Shown piece after piece: positions 5,277 to 5,525 of a DNA stretch of 5,525 nucleotides. The DNA lies in the NCBI GenBank assembly GCA_023396665.1, contig JAEWVL010000275.1, positions 1 to 5,525 of the forward strand. The letters run 5' to 3'. Source of the DNA: Spirochaetota bacterium (GTDB lineage Bacteria > Spirochaetota > UBA4802 > JAFGJZ01). Position numbers and translations under genes: made by a program. Positions within the stretch are counted from its first letter, which is position 1, and the number at the start of each line of letters is the position of its first letter. The notes below the pieces were generated by a model. The model saw nothing but the letters and a program-made list of their open reading frames with translations, made no database searches and had not been told where the DNA came from.

Positions 5277-5525
5277 TTACCTCGTAATATCGGCTATTTC
5301 GGAATAGCCTTTTTGTACGGCATAGTCATGAGCCCTTTTTCCGCTGATGTCGCTGAGGTCGGGGTCGGCACCTTTCTGAAGAAGATATTTCACTATTTCG
5401 AGCCTGTTTTTTGCGGCGGCATAAAACAGTGCGCTCCAGCCTTCGGAGTCCTGCAGGTTGATGTCGGCTCCGCCGTCGACGAGCATTTTGACCGCTTCAA
5501 AATCGCCTTCGTTGCAGGCATACAC
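5277..5525 (-). CDS. ankyrin-repeat protein, C-terminal part, 5' truncated by window edge
   Basis: The frame is open to the right edge, so the gene begins outside the window; the GTG at the edge is not a start call. The 82 visible residues form about three ankyrin repeats: YACNEGDFEAVKMLVDGGAD, then INLQDSEGWSALFYAAAKNR leading into LEIVKYLLQKGADPD, then LSDISGKRAHDYAVQKGYSEIADI capping the array. The A-x-E/N-G-x-x-E-x-V-K-x-L-L-x-x-GAD pattern is the classic repeat, a protein-binding scaffold. No signal peptide can be judged because the N-terminus is missing. Its TAA stop (5277-5279) lies 2 bp before the ATG of the NlpC/P60 lipoprotein gene, inside that gene's ribosome-binding region, so the two are in one operon. 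The partner protein is unknown; binding to the peptidase next door is an inference from context only. Confidence 0.88.
   Translation of the reverse strand: MYACNEGDFEAVKMLVDGGADINLQDSEGWSALFYAAAKNRLEIVKYLLQKGADPDLSDISGKRAHDYAVQKGYSEIADITR

Overview
The window comes from a Gram-negative-type bacterium. The supporting evidence is an RND (resistance-nodulation-division) efflux pump of the inner membrane, a lipobox-bearing NlpC/P60 protein, and chemotaxis and second-messenger signalling genes. The species cannot be named from this sequence. The mix of CheD, an HDOD protein and a cyclic-nucleotide-sensing PP2C phosphatase would fit a motile deltaproteobacterium, spirochaete or Fibrobacterota-like lineage, but that is a guess. 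Base composition looks balanced, and no transposase, tRNA, rRNA or CRISPR array is visible.

Left part (1-1638, plus strand): the C-terminal third of an RND transporter enters from the left edge and ends at 685. A short promoter region follows. It carries a consensus-like -35/-10 pair, with a 14-bp palindromic motif present twice, once on each side of the -10 box. This promoter drives a two-gene unit: a small FMN-binding split-barrel (pyridoxamine-phosphate-oxidase-like) protein, and a MarR-family repressor whose start overlaps the previous stop. The simplest reading is a self-regulated stress or detoxification unit that may also act on the pump gene upstream.

Middle part (1737-4538, minus strand): reading leftwards from 4538, there is a phosphatase joining a cyclic-nucleotide-binding domain to a SpoIIE/RsbU-type PP2C domain, then cheD (chemoreceptor glutamine deamidase), then an HDOD-domain protein. 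cheD and the HDOD gene are 45 bp apart and look co-transcribed. A promoter just upstream of cheD can be read from the sequence. Together the three form a signalling cluster linking cyclic-nucleotide sensing, protein dephosphorylation and chemoreceptor modification. No CheA, CheB, CheR, STAS or anti-sigma partner lies in the window.

Right part (4759-5525, minus strand): an ankyrin-repeat protein runs off the right edge. It is followed after 2 bp by an NlpC/P60 peptidase lipoprotein with an unusually acidic linker, and the two are probably translationally coupled. A strong G-run/C-run hairpin without a T tract lies downstream of the peptidase gene. An AT-rich palindrome lies between that hairpin and the phosphatase start.

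I see no clearly new system. The points most worth following are the duplicated palindrome around the MarR-unit promoter, the cNMP-PP2C/CheD/HDOD cluster, and the ankyrin-NlpC/P60 pair.
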